Counted from the first letter of the stretch, positions 7,008 to 18,379 are shown. The stretch is DNA of 64,000 nucleotides from JABFRG01 sp038210445 (GCA_038210445.1 JBBQWQ010000042.1:1-64000); one strand, 5' to 3'. Numbers and translations: made by a program. The notes: generated from the letters alone by a model not told the origin.

Positions 7008-9095
7008 TCAGCCAAGCTCCTGAAGGAGCGCCGCGGGCTCGGCGATGGGCAGTGAGCATGCGCGCCCTCGGCACACGTAGGCCACGACGGCGTCGCGTGC
7101 GGTTTTGCCCGCCGCCAGCGCGGGCACGGCGGCGGCGGTCTCGGGCTGCTCGGGGTCGACCCACGCCACCGCCCGATGCGGCACGAAGCTGGTGAACACC
7201 GTGCGGGCCAGCGGCGTCTCGAACGGCTCCGCGTTGTCGGTTCCGCGCTGTCCCACCAGCACCACGTCGACGCTGGCGCGCACCAGGCGGTCGAGCACCA
7301 GGAGCGTTTGGGCGAAGCCCGCCGGCGACTCGAGCGCAGAGGCCGCCAGCCGTCGCAGCTCGCGCTCGCCCATTTCTGTGTATTTTACATCCACAAGCGT
7401 ACCCAGTCGAAGGAGCAGCTGGCAGGCCATGGAAGTACCGCTGGGAATGGCGTTGTCGAAGGCATCTTGGGGGCGCACCACCAGCGCCTCGCCGTCTTTG
7501 GGTGAGAAGAAGAACCCGTGCTCCTGGTCGAGGAAGCGCGCGCAGGTGGCGTCGGCGAGCTCACGAGCCACCGCCAGCCAGGAGAGCTCACCGGTCACTT
7601 CGTAGAGCGTCACCGCGGCGTCGCCCAGGAACGCGTAGTCGTCGAGAAAACCCGGTCCGCGCACCCGATCGCCCTTCACCAACCGGGCCACGCGCAGTGT
7701 ATCTTCGTCGCGCGAGAAGAGCGCGCGCTCCACCTGCACGAAGGCGCGCTTGGCCGCGACCACCCAGCTCTTCTCCCCCAGCGCCGCGCCGGCCTCGGCC
7801 AAAGCGGCTATCATGAGCCCGTTCCAGCTCGCGAGGATCTTTTCATCGCGGTGCGGACGCGGCCGCTTCTCGCGGAAGCCGAGGAGCGCGGCCCGGCCCC
7901 GCTTCCACGCCGCAAGAACCTCGCCTTCGCCGAGCCCAAGCGCGTGCGCCACCTCTTCGGGAGAGGCCACCTGCGAGAGCACGGTCTTGCCGGTCTCCTC
8001 GAAGTTGCCCTCGTCGGTCACGTCGTAGACCACGCGTAGCACGCGGACGGCAACGTCGTCGTCGCCCAGCGCCTCGGCCACCTCTGCCGGCGAGAACACG
8101 AAGAACTTCCCCTCTTCACCCTCGGAGTCGGCGTCCTGCGTGGAGTAGAAGCCCCCGGCGGGGTCGGTCATCTCGGCGAGCACGTAGCCCACCAGCTCCC
8201 GCGCGGTGTCGGCGAACAGTGGCTCCTTCCACAATCGAAAGGCCTCTACGTAGAGCCCGAGGAGGAGCGCGTTGTCGTAGAGCATCTTCTCGAAGTGCGG
8301 CACCAGCCAGCGTTCGTCGGTAGAGTACCGGTGAAACCCACCGCGGAGTTGGTCCCAGATGCCTCCGTGGCGCATGGCGGTGAGCGCCTTGTTCACCCGC
8401 ACACCGGCCTTCTCGTCGCCGCGCGCGGCGAGGTGCAAGAGCGCGGTGAGCGACATGGTGCTGGGGAACTTGGGGCGCACGCCGAAGCCGCCGTGCTCGT
8501 CGTCGAAGCGGCGCGATAGTTGCGCCCCCGCCATCTCGAGGAGATCGCTGCGCAGGAGCACGTCGCGACGCTTCTGGGTGAGCGCAGAGGAGATGCCGCG
8601 GGTGACGTCGGCGGCCTGGGCGTCGATCTCGCTGCGCTTGTCGCGAAACGCGTCGCTCACCGCCGTGAGCACGTCGCGAAACGAGGGCATGCCGTACTTG
8701 GCCTCGGGAGGAAAGTAGGTACCCGCGAAGAAGGGCCGCTGGTCCGGGGTGAGGAAGACGGTGAGCGGCCAGCCGCCGCTGCGCCCCATGAGCTGCACCA
8801 CCAGCTGGTAGATGTGATCGAGGTCCGGGCGCTCCTCGCGGTCGACCTTGATGCTCACGAAGCGCTCGTTCATGAGCGCGGCGGTGGCTTCGTCTTCGAA
8901 GCTCTCCCGCTCCATGACGTGGCACCAGTGGCAGGCGGAATAGCCGATGCTCAACAGAATCGGCTTGTCCTCGGCCCGGGCCCGGCCCAGCCCTTCTTCG
9001 CCCCAGGGGAACCAATCCACCGGATTACCTGCATGTTGCACGAGATACGGCGAGGCCTCGAGGTGGAGGCGGTTTGGCTTTCGGTCGGCGTTCAC
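7008..9095 (-). CDS. YyaL/DUF255 family protein (thioredoxin-like domain plus six-hairpin domain)
   Basis: 695 residues with a GTG start, the usual length of the YyaL/SPATA20 family. The N-terminal thioredoxin-like domain begins with the family signature SPYLVQHAGNPVDW and contains a CxxC-type redox pair, C55-HW-C58, followed by VMERESFED. The rest is the alpha-barrel typical of glycosidase-like folds (GGFHRYSTDERW, PHFEKMLYDNA, ILASWNGLM). The family is conserved in bacteria and animals but its reaction is not established. It overlaps nothing and ends 22 bp from the convergent diguanylate cyclase gene. Confidence 0.92.
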   Translation of the reverse strand: MNADRKPNRLHLEASPYLVQHAGNPVDWFPWGEEGLGRARAEDKPILLSIGYSACHWCHVMERESFEDEATAALMNERFVSIKVDREERPDLDHIYQLVVQLMGRSGGWPLTVFLTPDQRPFFAGTYFPPEAKYGMPSFRDVLTAVSDAFRDKRSEIDAQAADVTRGISSALTQKRRDVLLRSDLLEMAGAQLSRRFDDEHGGFGVRPKFPSTMSLTALLHLAARGDEKAGVRVNKALTAMRHGGIWDQLRGGFHRYSTDERWLVPHFEKMLYDNALLLGLYVEAFRLWKEPLFADTARELVGYVLAEMTDPAGGFYSTQDADSEGEEGKFFVFSPAEVAEALGDDDVAVRVLRVVYDVTDEGNFEETGKTVLSQVASPEEVAHALGLGEGEVLAAWKRGRAALLGFREKRPRPHRDEKILASWNGLMIAALAEAGAALGEKSWVVAAKRAFVQVERALFSRDEDTLRVARLVKGDRVRGPGFLDDYAFLGDAAVTLYEVTGELSWLAVARELADATCARFLDQEHGFFFSPKDGEALVVRPQDAFDNAIPSGTSMACQLLLRLGTLVDVKYTEMGERELRRLAASALESPAGFAQTLLVLDRLVRASVDVVLVGQRGTDNAEPFETPLARTVFTSFVPHRAVAWVDPEQPETAAAVPALAAGKTARDAVVAYVCRGRACSLPIAEPAALLQELG

Positions 9096-9206
9096 CCTGT
9101 CGCTATAGCACCGAACCCCGGCATTTTTCGGCCTCGGCGTGACCCGGCGGCTCGTGGCCTTCGCCCTTCTTGCCGACCAGACAGCGCTCGGTTATGCCGA
9201 AGGGCC

Positions 9207-11426
9207 GTGGATAGCTCGCCCCCGCCCCCTTCCAAAGTCGCGTCCACGCGCCTTTCCCGGCGGCATCTCTCACCGCTCTCGCTCCTTTCAGCGGCGGTGG
9301 GGCTCGGGGCCCTGGCGGCCCTTCCGGCGCGCTGGACGCTGGCAGCCACCCAGGGCAACGGCACCTCGATGCGCTGGGCCTACCTGGCGGGCGGCCTGCT
9401 CACCGACGTGACCTCCATCGGGCCCTTCGTGGCCTTCGCGCTGCTCCTTCTGCTGCTGGCGGCGCGGCAAAAGCTGCGGCTCCTCGAGCTCGGCTTTCTG
9501 GCGCTAGCGGCGTGCCTTCTGGGCACGTGGCTGGCGCACAACGCCGCCATGGAGTTCCGCTTCCAGCGCGGCATCTACCCGGGCCCGATGGACGCGCGCG
9601 AAGGCCTGGGGCACGCGGACTTCGTGCGGGCGGAGCTGCCGGCGCTGCTGGGCGGACGCTTTCTTTGGCCCAACCTGGTGGCCCTCGCGCTCGGTGCGGC
9701 GCTCCTTCGCTGGACCCGCAGGCGCCTGCGCGCGCTCGCCGCCTCGGGGGCCCCGCGTCTTTCGCTGGTGGTATTGGCGCCGGCCACGGTGGGCCTGTTC
9801 CTGGCGCTCCTTTTCGGAGCGCGGCGCGCCAGCGCGTTCTGCGAGAGCCTGCACAACCGCGGCGCCATCGCGTCGCCGGCCTCGACGCTGGTGGGGGCTT
9901 GGCTCAGCGGCAATCGATACGACGGCTCGCCCGAGCAGCTGCGGCGCGAGATCTCGGCGTTCGTGGGCACCGAGGCCGAGGTGGCCCGAGGCGCGCGGCA
10001 CCTGGGCTTTCCTGACGCGACCGCGCTGAGCCTGCGGCTCGCAGAAGAGCGTGCAGATTGCACGCACCATCCCTTGGCCCGAAACCTCGACGAGCCGGGC
10101 GGCGAGCTCATCGACGCTGCGCGTGCCGTGTCGCGCGAGCTTTTTCGCGGTCAAACCCTGCCGCCCCGGGTGTTCCAGGTGTCGCTGGAGAGCCTGCGCG
10201 CCGACGACATCGCCAGACTTCACCCCACGGCGCCGGCGCAGATCGCTCCGTTTCTGAACCAGGTCTACGATCCGGCCACCCCCACCGGCGCCGGCGCCGC
10301 TGCCTTTCACGGCGCGCACCAGAGCGGCATTCGCACCGCCCAGGCGCTCTCCGGGGTGCTTTGCGGAATCGGGGCGCTCCCCTTTCACATCGCGCTCGGC
10401 CGCGACTTCGGCAACATCCCGCTGCGCTGCGCGCCCGACGTGCTGGCCGAAGGGGGCTTTCGCACCCGGGCGGTGTACGGGCACGAGTTCGTGTTCGACG
10501 ACATGGGAACCTTTCTGCGGTTCCACGGCATGGACCTGTTCGAGCGGCGCAACTTCGAGGCCGGACGGCCGCGCGGAGTGTGGGACGGCGTCTCCGACGA
10601 GAGCGTGTACGACGCTGCGCTGGGCGAGAGCACAGATGCTTCGCGTGCACAATACACGTTCATTCTCACACTCTCGAACCACACCCCCTACACTGCACCG
10701 GCCGACCTGAGAGCCGTGGATGCCCAAGAGATGGAGGCGCTGTGCCAGGCGCGCCGGTTCGGCGGCGAGAACTGCGACCGACTGAAGACGGTGCGCTACG
10801 CCGACCAGGCGCTCGCCCGCTTCGCCCGGCACGTGGAAGAAGGGCCCGACGCCGCCCGCACCATCGTGCTCTTGGCAGCGGACCACACCACCCACGAGTG
10901 GGAGCCGTGGGAGAGCGGCGCGCACGAACGGCCCGAGGGCATCACCCAGATTCCGGTGGCCGTGTGGTTGCCGAAAGCCTGGCGTGACGCCGTGACCGAC
11001 CCGGTGCGCTTCGCCGCAGCGTGGGCGCGTTTTCAGGAGCTCGCGCGGCTTCGGTCCATTTCCAACGCCGACCTCCCCACCCTGCTGCTGGCGTTGTTGT
11101 CGGAGAGCCGGGAGATGCGCGGTCTACCGCAGGCTCGGCGCTGGCATACACTCGGCGGCCAGAGCACTAGCTCCTGGTTCCAGTCGCCCACAGGCGAAGG
11201 CGTGCTCTTCGGCATCGACGCGCACGCGCAGATCTTCGACGTGACCGCCGGCGGAGAAACCCATCCCACGGGCATCGTCATGGATACGCTGCGCACCGGC
11301 GACGACGTGCAGGCGGCGTCGGCCCTGAACCGCCCCATGTTGGCGTTCTGGGGTAGCTTCCTCCGCGGTTTCGCCGCGCGTTGCACCCAGGCCTCGAGCA
11401 TTCGGCTCCAGCCGGCGTTGCCGTAG
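9207..11426 (+). CDS. LTA-synthase-type membrane sulfatase/phosphoglycerol transferase
   Basis: 739 residues if started at the GTG at 9207; the open frame continues far upstream, but that part is antisense to the YyaL gene. The N-terminal third holds several membrane segments (around LSLLSAAVGLGALAALPA, then FVAFALLLLLLAA, LGFLALAACLLGTWL and LVVLAPATVGLFLALLFGA). The C-terminal domain is extracytoplasmic and sulfatase-like: VFQVSLESLRADD, the expected nucleophile Thr in SGIRTAQALSG, YGHEFVFDDMGTFLRFHGMD, and ILTLSNHTPY. Related enzymes move phosphoglycerol or phosphoethanolamine onto cell-surface glycolipids or glycans. The acceptor in this Gram-negative setting is unknown. Confidence 0.82.
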   Translation: MDSSPPPPSKVASTRLSRRHLSPLSLLSAAVGLGALAALPARWTLAATQGNGTSMRWAYLAGGLLTDVTSIGPFVAFALLLLLLAARQKLRLLELGFLALAACLLGTWLAHNAAMEFRFQRGIYPGPMDAREGLGHADFVRAELPALLGGRFLWPNLVALALGAALLRWTRRRLRALAASGAPRLSLVVLAPATVGLFLALLFGARRASAFCESLHNRGAIASPASTLVGAWLSGNRYDGSPEQLRREISAFVGTEAEVARGARHLGFPDATALSLRLAEERADCTHHPLARNLDEPGGELIDAARAVSRELFRGQTLPPRVFQVSLESLRADDIARLHPTAPAQIAPFLNQVYDPATPTGAGAAAFHGAHQSGIRTAQALSGVLCGIGALPFHIALGRDFGNIPLRCAPDVLAEGGFRTRAVYGHEFVFDDMGTFLRFHGMDLFERRNFEAGRPRGVWDGVSDESVYDAALGESTDASRAQYTFILTLSNHTPYTAPADLRAVDAQEMEALCQARRFGGENCDRLKTVRYADQALARFARHVEEGPDAARTIVLLAADHTTHEWEPWESGAHERPEGITQIPVAVWLPKAWRDAVTDPVRFAAAWARFQELARLRSISNADLPTLLLALLSESREMRGLPQARRWHTLGGQSTSSWFQSPTGEGVLFGIDAHAQIFDVTAGGETHPTGIVMDTLRTGDDVQAASALNRPMLAFWGSFLRGFAARCTQASSIRLQPALP

Positions 11427-11554
11427 CTGCTCTGCGCGGCCGGCGCCGGGCTCGGGCCCGCCCCGGGCGCGCCCGCGGACGCCCCGGGAATTGGGTGAAA
11501 ACACGAATCATTTCGTGGCGCGCCGCCGGCACGCGGGGTGCAGCTTTCGACCGC

Positions 11555-12124
11555 ATGGCCTCGGTACGCACCCTCGCGCTCGCAACCGTTCTTGGAGTGG
11601 CGGCGGTCTGTGGTCCGGGCGAAGCGCAGGCCAAGCCCAGCGCCAGCGGATGGGCGGTGACCAGCAGCGATGGCAGCGACACGCTCCACGAGGGCCCGGG
11701 CTTCGACCTGGAGCTGCCCAAGGTAGGCTACCTTCATCTGCAGAATACACGCGGCCAAAACCTGGCCTTCGCCGACCGAGCACGGCGCAACGTGCGCTTC
11801 GCGAAGAAGGGCGGCGGGCAGATTCGCTGCGGCGATCGCTTCGCCATCGCGGTCGACGCCGAGTATCTGGTGTACGGCGATCAGGCCGAGGGCACCATGG
11901 ACCTCACCACGCGCACCGAGCGCGGCGTGAAGACGCTGCACTTGGAAGAAGAGATTCATCAGTGGACGGTGGGCGGATGCCTGCTCGGAGAGCCGGTGTC
12001 GCTCAAGGGGCCCATCGCGCTCGCCAACACCCGGGTCAACGACGCGGTGGTCGCGTGCCGAAGGCGACGTGGACTGCAACTTTGCTGGGACGATCGCCAA
12101 CGTGGCGGCGTCTCGAAGGAATAG
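11555..12124 (+). CDS. Exported hypothetical protein
   Basis: 189 residues from the ATG at 11555, chosen because a clean signal peptide starts there (hydrophobic core LALATVLGVAAVC, cut near EAQA). The mature part is about 160 residues with four Cys residues and looks beta-rich (GYLHLQNTRGQNLAFADRA). I recognise no family. It ends two bases before the HEAT-repeat gene, so the two are probably cotranscribed. Function unknown. Confidence 0.7.
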   Translation: MASVRTLALATVLGVAAVCGPGEAQAKPSASGWAVTSSDGSDTLHEGPGFDLELPKVGYLHLQNTRGQNLAFADRARRNVRFAKKGGGQIRCGDRFAIAVDAEYLVYGDQAEGTMDLTTRTERGVKTLHLEEEIHQWTVGGCLLGEPVSLKGPIALANTRVNDAVVACRRRRGLQLCWDDRQRGGVSKE

Positions 12125-12126
12125 CC

Positions 12127-13254
12127 ATGCGACCGAAGTATCTGCTGCCCGCTCTCCTCTCGTTTTCCATGCTGGGCGCGCTGGTGGGCCTCTCGGAGCC
12201 GCGCGCAGCGCTCCGCGAAGCCCCGCGCCGCACGCTGGCTGCAGCAGCGCGCGAAGCGGCAGCCACGGCCCGCCCGGCGAGCCCTGCGCCAGCGGTCTCT
12301 TGCCAAGAGCTGGTGGCCGAGGTGCAGAGCGCCTATGTCGCCTCGCCCGCGGGCGAGGCCGCCAACGCCCTCCACCAACGCATCGTGGTCGCAGCGCGCG
12401 AGGCCTCGTGTCGCGAAACCCTCGACGCCGCGGCCCTGCGGGCGCCCTGCGGCGCGGGCCTGGGGCTGGTCACCTCTGCCCTGTTCGCGGCCGAGGGCTA
12501 CAAGGCTGCGTCGACGCGCAAGCACGTGGCGCGCGCCAAAGACATGCTGGGGCGCGGCGATGGCTCGTGCATGGTGGCGGTGTTGCCATCGGTGCAGTTT
12601 GCATACGACGCCGACCTTGGCCTGGCCGACGACGTGACGTCGCTCACCGCGCTCGCCGACGACAACGCGCGCGCCGCCGGATGGCTCACCCTGGGCTCAC
12701 TCTCGTTTCGCGCCAAGACCGTGGGCGATGCCAAGCTGGCCAGTGCGCTCAATACGCGCCTCCTGGCCGGCATGCGCAAGTATCCCCACGACGCGCTGGT
12801 GGTCGATGCCGCGGGCAACGCCGGCTGCGAGAGCTGCACGCAGGCCTTCGACGCCGCCCGTCGCGACCCGGACCCGTGGGTTCGCCGCACCGCCGCATCG
12901 GCCTACCGCTTCGTCACCTCGAAGCCTGCGGTGGCCGCCATGTGCGCCTCGCTCCGCAGCGACGCCCACGCGGCGGTGCGTGAGCATGCGGCCTGGAGCC
13001 TGGCCTTCGGCGCCAACGCGTTGCCGGCACGCACCGCCTGCCTGGTGGAGTCGGTTCGCACCGACGCCGACGTCGACGTGAGGCGGAGCGCCGCCCGCGC
13101 GCTGGTGAACCTCGCCTCGGTATCGTCCGAGGCGAGCCGCGCACTCGTCGACCTGCACGGGCCAGAGCTGCCGCGCGACGTACGCATCATCGTCCTCGAG
13201 CACCTCTCGGCGGGCGACGCGCCGGTGCTGCACGAAGACCCGCTCAAGGGCTGA
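12127..13254 (+). CDS. Exported HEAT-repeat-like protein
   Basis: 375 residues from the ATG at 12127, which follows the stop of the previous gene by two bases. An N-terminal hydrophobic stretch (LLPALLSFSMLGALVGL) is a signal peptide or anchor. The second half contains repeated helical pairs of HEAT type: DPDPWVRRTAASAYRF, DAHAAVREHAAWSLAFG and DADVDVRRSAARALVNL. Such solenoids are protein-interaction scaffolds. It ends one base before the convergent NtrC-like gene. Function is unknown; its partner may be the exported protein encoded just upstream. Confidence 0.75.
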   Translation: MRPKYLLPALLSFSMLGALVGLSEPRAALREAPRRTLAAAAREAAATARPASPAPAVSCQELVAEVQSAYVASPAGEAANALHQRIVVAAREASCRETLDAAALRAPCGAGLGLVTSALFAAEGYKAASTRKHVARAKDMLGRGDGSCMVAVLPSVQFAYDADLGLADDVTSLTALADDNARAAGWLTLGSLSFRAKTVGDAKLASALNTRLLAGMRKYPHDALVVDAAGNAGCESCTQAFDAARRDPDPWVRRTAASAYRFVTSKPAVAAMCASLRSDAHAAVREHAAWSLAFGANALPARTACLVESVRTDADVDVRRSAARALVNLASVSSEASRALVDLHGPELPRDVRIIVLEHLSAGDAPVLHEDPLKG

Positions 13255-13255
13255 G

Positions 13256-14713
13256 CTACTTTTTCAGGCCGTATTTTTTCACCAGGCGCTTCAGCACGTG
13301 GCGATTGGCAAGGCCCAGGTCGCGCCAGGCGCGCTCCTGCACCCAGTCGGCGCGCTCCAGCGCGGCGCGCAGCTCCTCCACCGGGAGCTCGTGCACCGAG
13401 CGGCGCTCGGTCGCGTTGTCGGTCTCGGCCCCTTGCTCGAACTCGCGTTCGACGTCGGCGGTGAGCTCGATGTCGCCGTCGGGGCTCGAGGCGAGGGCAC
13501 ACCACAGCAACGCGTCGAGCTCGCGCACATGCGTGCGGTATACATGCGTCGACAGCCTTCGGGCCAGCGCCGGAGTGATGCGCGGTTCGCCGCGCTTGCC
13601 GTCCCACTTGTCGAAGAAGCGCGCTCCCACGTCGGGGTCGGTGCGCACCGCGCGCAGCAAGAGGTGCCGCGCGATGAGCGCGATGTCCTCGCGGCGCTCG
13701 TTGAGCCCAGGCAGGGTGAGGCGCAGCTTCAGGCGCGCCGCCACGTCGTGCTTGAGTGCGGAGGCCGCGCGGTTGGTGGCGCCAATGAAGCGAAGGTTTA
13801 CGGTGCGTCGCTTGGCGTCGCCCAGCCGCTGGTAGTCGCCGCCGTCGTCCAGCAGCCGGAGGAGCCGGGTCTGCAGCTCTTCCGGTAGCTCGCCAATCTC
13901 GTCGAGGAACAGCGTCGAGCCGTCGGCCTCGCCCACCAGACCCAAGCGCTCCGGCATGCCGGACTGCGGGTAGTTGGCCACGTTGCCGAAGAGCTCGGCG
14001 TCGATGAGCGTTGCGGGAATGGTGGCGGCGTTGCGCGCAACCAGCTGCCGCTTGCTTCGCGGCGAGAGCGCATGAATCGCGCGAGCGATGACCTCTTTGC
14101 CGGAGCCGCTTTCGCCCAGCACCAGCACGTGGGCGGCGCGCCCCGCCACGAAGGCGCACTGGTCGCGGAGCTCCCACGCGAGCGCGCTCTCGCCCACGAA
14201 CCCGTGGACGTCGGCCTCGCCGAACACCTGCAGCGACTTCTGCGGCAGGCTGCGGAGGGGGGCCAGGATCACGGGCCGGCGCACGCAAACCAGCACCAAC
14301 TGTCCCTTGATCTCGCAGGCTTGCCCGGGCGCCAGCCGGAGCTCGTTGCGCGCCACGCCCGCCTCGTCCAGGAGCGCACGTTTGCCCTCGTTGACCAGCG
14401 AGAGCTCCTTGCCGTCGGAGCTCAGCCGAAGCTGATTGCGGGAGACGAAAGGGTTGTCGAGGCCGCCCATGGTGCGCGTGAGCTTGGGCCGCTGCTCCGA
14501 GAGCAAGAGCCGCGGGAGCGGACTGTCGTCGCCCTCGGCGCCGCGACCGAACACGTGCTCTCCGCGATTGGTCGGTACCAGCAGCACCTGCCCGAGAAGC
14601 GACGCGTCCGGCGCCCAGGCCACCGAGAGGGCCAGCACCGTATCTACCGGGCGGTTCGATCCGGCGAGGTCGTCGTCGGTCGCCGCCGTATCCATCGTTG
14701 CGGTCACCGGCAC
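13256..14713 (-). CDS. FHA domain plus NtrC-like AAA+ regulator lacking the GAFTGA loop
   Basis: 485 residues. Residues about 45-145 form an FHA phosphothreonine-binding domain (FGRG, SRNQLRL, LVNEGKRALLD). The AAA+ domain has Walker A GESGSGK at 200-206, Walker B TLFLDEIGEL at 267-276 and sensor I GATNR at 311-315. The loop that contacts sigma-54 in this family (GAFTGA, normally after LFG) is replaced at 241-258 by LFGNVANYPQSGMPERLG. The C-terminus carries a Fis-like helix-turn-helix (AWRDLGLANRHVLKRLVKKY). It looks like an enhancer-binding protein responding to a phosphorylated partner, perhaps a substrate of the Ser/Thr kinase encoded nearby, but without the usual sigma-54 contact. Confidence 0.88.
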   Translation of the reverse strand: MPVTATMDTAATDDDLAGSNRPVDTVLALSVAWAPDASLLGQVLLVPTNRGEHVFGRGAEGDDSPLPRLLLSEQRPKLTRTMGGLDNPFVSRNQLRLSSDGKELSLVNEGKRALLDEAGVARNELRLAPGQACEIKGQLVLVCVRRPVILAPLRSLPQKSLQVFGEADVHGFVGESALAWELRDQCAFVAGRAAHVLVLGESGSGKEVIARAIHALSPRSKRQLVARNAATIPATLIDAELFGNVANYPQSGMPERLGLVGEADGSTLFLDEIGELPEELQTRLLRLLDDGGDYQRLGDAKRRTVNLRFIGATNRAASALKHDVAARLKLRLTLPGLNERREDIALIARHLLLRAVRTDPDVGARFFDKWDGKRGEPRITPALARRLSTHVYRTHVRELDALLWCALASSPDGDIELTADVEREFEQGAETDNATERRSVHELPVEELRAALERADWVQERAWRDLGLANRHVLKRLVKKYGLKK

Positions 14714-14783
14714 ATGCTAACGCGCCCAGCGCCGCTTTCCCAGGCAGATGCACCGCCGCGCAGGCGCTTCGAGTCCGGCGCGC

Positions 14784-15756
14784 TCAGAACCCGCTGCGAA
14801 AGTAAATGCTGCCGCCCTGCGGTGAGGCGTCGAAGGTCACGCGTGTTTTGTCGGTCTTGCCGGTCAACAGGAAGTACGCGCCGAGGCCCCCGCCGACCAG
14901 TGCAGTGGCGAACGAGACGTTGGCGATCCACGCGAAGGTGTTGGCCGCGGTCTCGCTATCGACGGCCCCCTGCGTGCAGTTTCCCGACGGGCAGTCGCGA
15001 TTGCTCGCGTTGTGGCGCGAGATGGCCAGGGCCCCGGTTACGAGCCCTACCCCGAGCGCAGCCCCGCCCACGCCGAAGGAAACGATGGCCGCCGGGCGGC
15101 GCCAGTTGGAGGCCGGTCGCTCGTCGGGGGCCGGCGTCGTTGGCGTCGTTGGCTGCGGCGGGACCACCGCCGGTGCAGCGGGCAAGAGCGACAGCACCGG
15201 CACCACGACCTCGCGCGTTTGTCCTTCGGTGTCGACGGTCAGCGTCTCGACCCACTCCCGGCGTCCCGGCGCGGTGGCGCGAACGCGGTGCTCGCCCGGG
15301 TCCACCGGCGAACCGCCCCAGGCCGCCGGGCGGAGGGCCGTGCCATCGAGAAAGACCTCGAGTCCCTCCACTTGCGAAGGCCCCGCCACCCGCACCGCGA
15401 TGCGCGAGAGCAAGGGGGCAATGGCCTGCACACGCTCGCGCGCCGTGGCCTCGCGCTCCTTGCGCCCGTCGCGAATCGCGAAGCTCACCGCGTCGCTGTA
15501 GGCCGCGTAGGCCGACGCCAGCTTCTTTTGCTTCTCGAGGCAGTACGCGAGGTTGATGACGGTGCCGCCGGCCGGATCGAGCCGGTGGCTCTCGGCGAAC
15601 TTCGGGCAGGCCTCGACGTACCGTCCGTCGCGCATGAGGGCCACAGCGTCGTCGAAGAGCGACTGCGCCAAAACCTGATTCTCCGGCACCGCAGACTGCG
15701 CGTGCGCAAGGCTCGACCCGAAGCAGGTCCAAGCGAGAGCCACCGCGGCCAGCTGC

Positions 15757-15770
<14 letters not shown>
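14784..15770 (-). CDS. Exported TPR/PEGA-like protein with C-terminal membrane segments
   Basis: About 328 residues from a GTG at 15770 that starts a good signal peptide (VALAWTCFGSSLAHA). A TPR-like region follows (QSLFDDAVALMRDGRYVEACPKFAESHRLDP, GTVINLAYCLEKQKKLASAY), then a PEGA-like beta region (VEVFLDGTAL, VDPGEHRVRATAPGR) and two hydrophobic segments (VSFGVGGAALGVGLVTGALA; WIANVSFATALVGGGLGAYFLL). This architecture is common in myxobacteria beside Ser/Thr kinase genes. Its start overlaps the 3' end of the kinase gene by 14 bp, so the two are translationally coupled. Exact role unknown. Confidence 0.8.
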
Positions 15771-17175
<1,405 letters not shown>

Positions 17176-17224
17176 GCCTCGAAAGTCTATACGTGGCGCG
17201 CGCCACAAAAGGCGAAACCCGCGC

Positions 17225-18355
17225 TCAAGGAGCGCAGTTGTCGCTCCAGGTGGGGCCGCAGCCTCCACCCGAGTCGGGCTTGGGCTTCTGGGGGCCGAGC
17301 TTGGCGTTCACCGCCACGAAGTTCACGCCGAGCGAAACCGCCGAACAGCTCTGGCCGACGTCGTCGTTGTTGCGGTTGGCCGGAATGTCTAGGCTTCCAC
17401 ACACGAAGGTCTTCACCTGCTGGTACACGCCCGAGTCGCCGCAAATGGGCGTGCTCGTGGGGTCGCTGAGGGAGGCCAGGCTGGTGAGCAGCTCGCTGGC
17501 CGGCCATCGACCGGCGAGGGTGCCCCGCAGCGAGTACTGAACACCCGCATCCGTAGGGTCCTTCTCGCGACGAATCATGGCGAGGAGCCTGCCGTCGTTG
17601 ACGTTGATGCGCACCCGTTGACCGAAGCTGCTGCCGACGATGATGGGGAAGGAGAGCGACCCCACGAGCGCCCCTCCGGCCACGTAGGCGCCCTCGTCGC
17701 GGGATACGCCGCGGTACGGAGGTCCGCCGTCGGTGCTGCTGGCGACGCTCACGTCGTCGACGCTCCAGATGTCGTTGCCATCGAACGCAGGCTGCGACCG
17801 CCCCACCGGGCCTTCGAAGCCTTGCGAGGCGAACACCTGAATGCGCACCTGCGAATCGTCGGGCTCGCCGTTCCAGCCGTCAATCTGCACCAGCGCCCCG
17901 AAGTAACCGCTCTGCAGCGCGTTGTTGATGATGGTCTGGTCGAGGACGCCAAGCTGGAACACTTGCGCGAGCAGGTCGCGGCTGCCGTTGTCGATGCCTC
18001 GCTCCTGATCGCACGGCACTTCCGAAGGCGCGCGGCACGAGCTGGGCCCGGGACAGGTGCACCGGCCGTCGAGGTTGAGGCCCACCGGCGCGCCGCCGTC
18101 GATGCCGAAATCGAGGCTGCGGAGTGCGAAGACAAGGGAGATGTCGCCGCCCGAGGCCGCGTCGGGAACACTGGGAATACCCTCGCTCCGGCAAGGGTCC
18201 GGGGCCTGCGCTTCGACCCCCGCGTCGGCGCCGGCGTCGCTCCGCGGCGCGGCCACCCGTACGTCACTGTCGATGCCCACGATCCACTGGCAAGCCGCCA
18301 CCACCAGGCCGAGCCCAAGAGCGGCGAGCGAAAGCAATTTACGTGGGTACTGCAC
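17225..18355 (-). CDS. Lipoprotein, hypothetical
   Basis: 376 residues with a lipoprotein signal (LAALGLGLVVAAC, lipid Cys at 22). The mature protein begins with an Asp/Ala/Gly-rich linker (SDAGADAGVEA), then a globular domain with several Cys residues (CTCPGPSSC, CDQE) and a region that looks like a jelly-roll or lectin-type beta fold (VRIQVFASQGFEGPVG). Proteins of this build are frequent in Polyangia and uncharacterised. It probably sits in the outer or inner membrane facing the periplasm or surface. It lies between the double-FHA gene and the kinase gene on the same strand. Confidence 0.8.
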   Translation of the reverse strand: MQYPRKLLSLAALGLGLVVAACQWIVGIDSDVRVAAPRSDAGADAGVEAQAPDPCRSEGIPSVPDAASGGDISLVFALRSLDFGIDGGAPVGLNLDGRCTCPGPSSCRAPSEVPCDQERGIDNGSRDLLAQVFQLGVLDQTIINNALQSGYFGALVQIDGWNGEPDDSQVRIQVFASQGFEGPVGRSQPAFDGNDIWSVDDVSVASSTDGGPPYRGVSRDEGAYVAGGALVGSLSFPIIVGSSFGQRVRINVNDGRLLAMIRREKDPTDAGVQYSLRGTLAGRWPASELLTSLASLSDPTSTPICGDSGVYQQVKTFVCGSLDIPANRNNDDVGQSCSAVSLGVNFVAVNAKLGPQKPKPDSGGGCGPTWSDNCAP

Positions 18356-18379
18356 GAATTCCTCGCTACCGGCAGCGAG

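Noticed and set aside
8520..9206. 5' part of a very long plus-strand open frame in front of the LTA-synthase-type gene
   Set aside because: It is antisense to the YyaL gene, has no family match, and the sulfatase protein begins naturally near the GTG at 9207.
17192..17205. Perfect palindrome gtggcgcgcgccac between the lipoprotein and kinase genes
   Set aside because: The short T run lies on the wrong side for a terminator of the minus-strand gene, and there is no T run after it on the plus strand.
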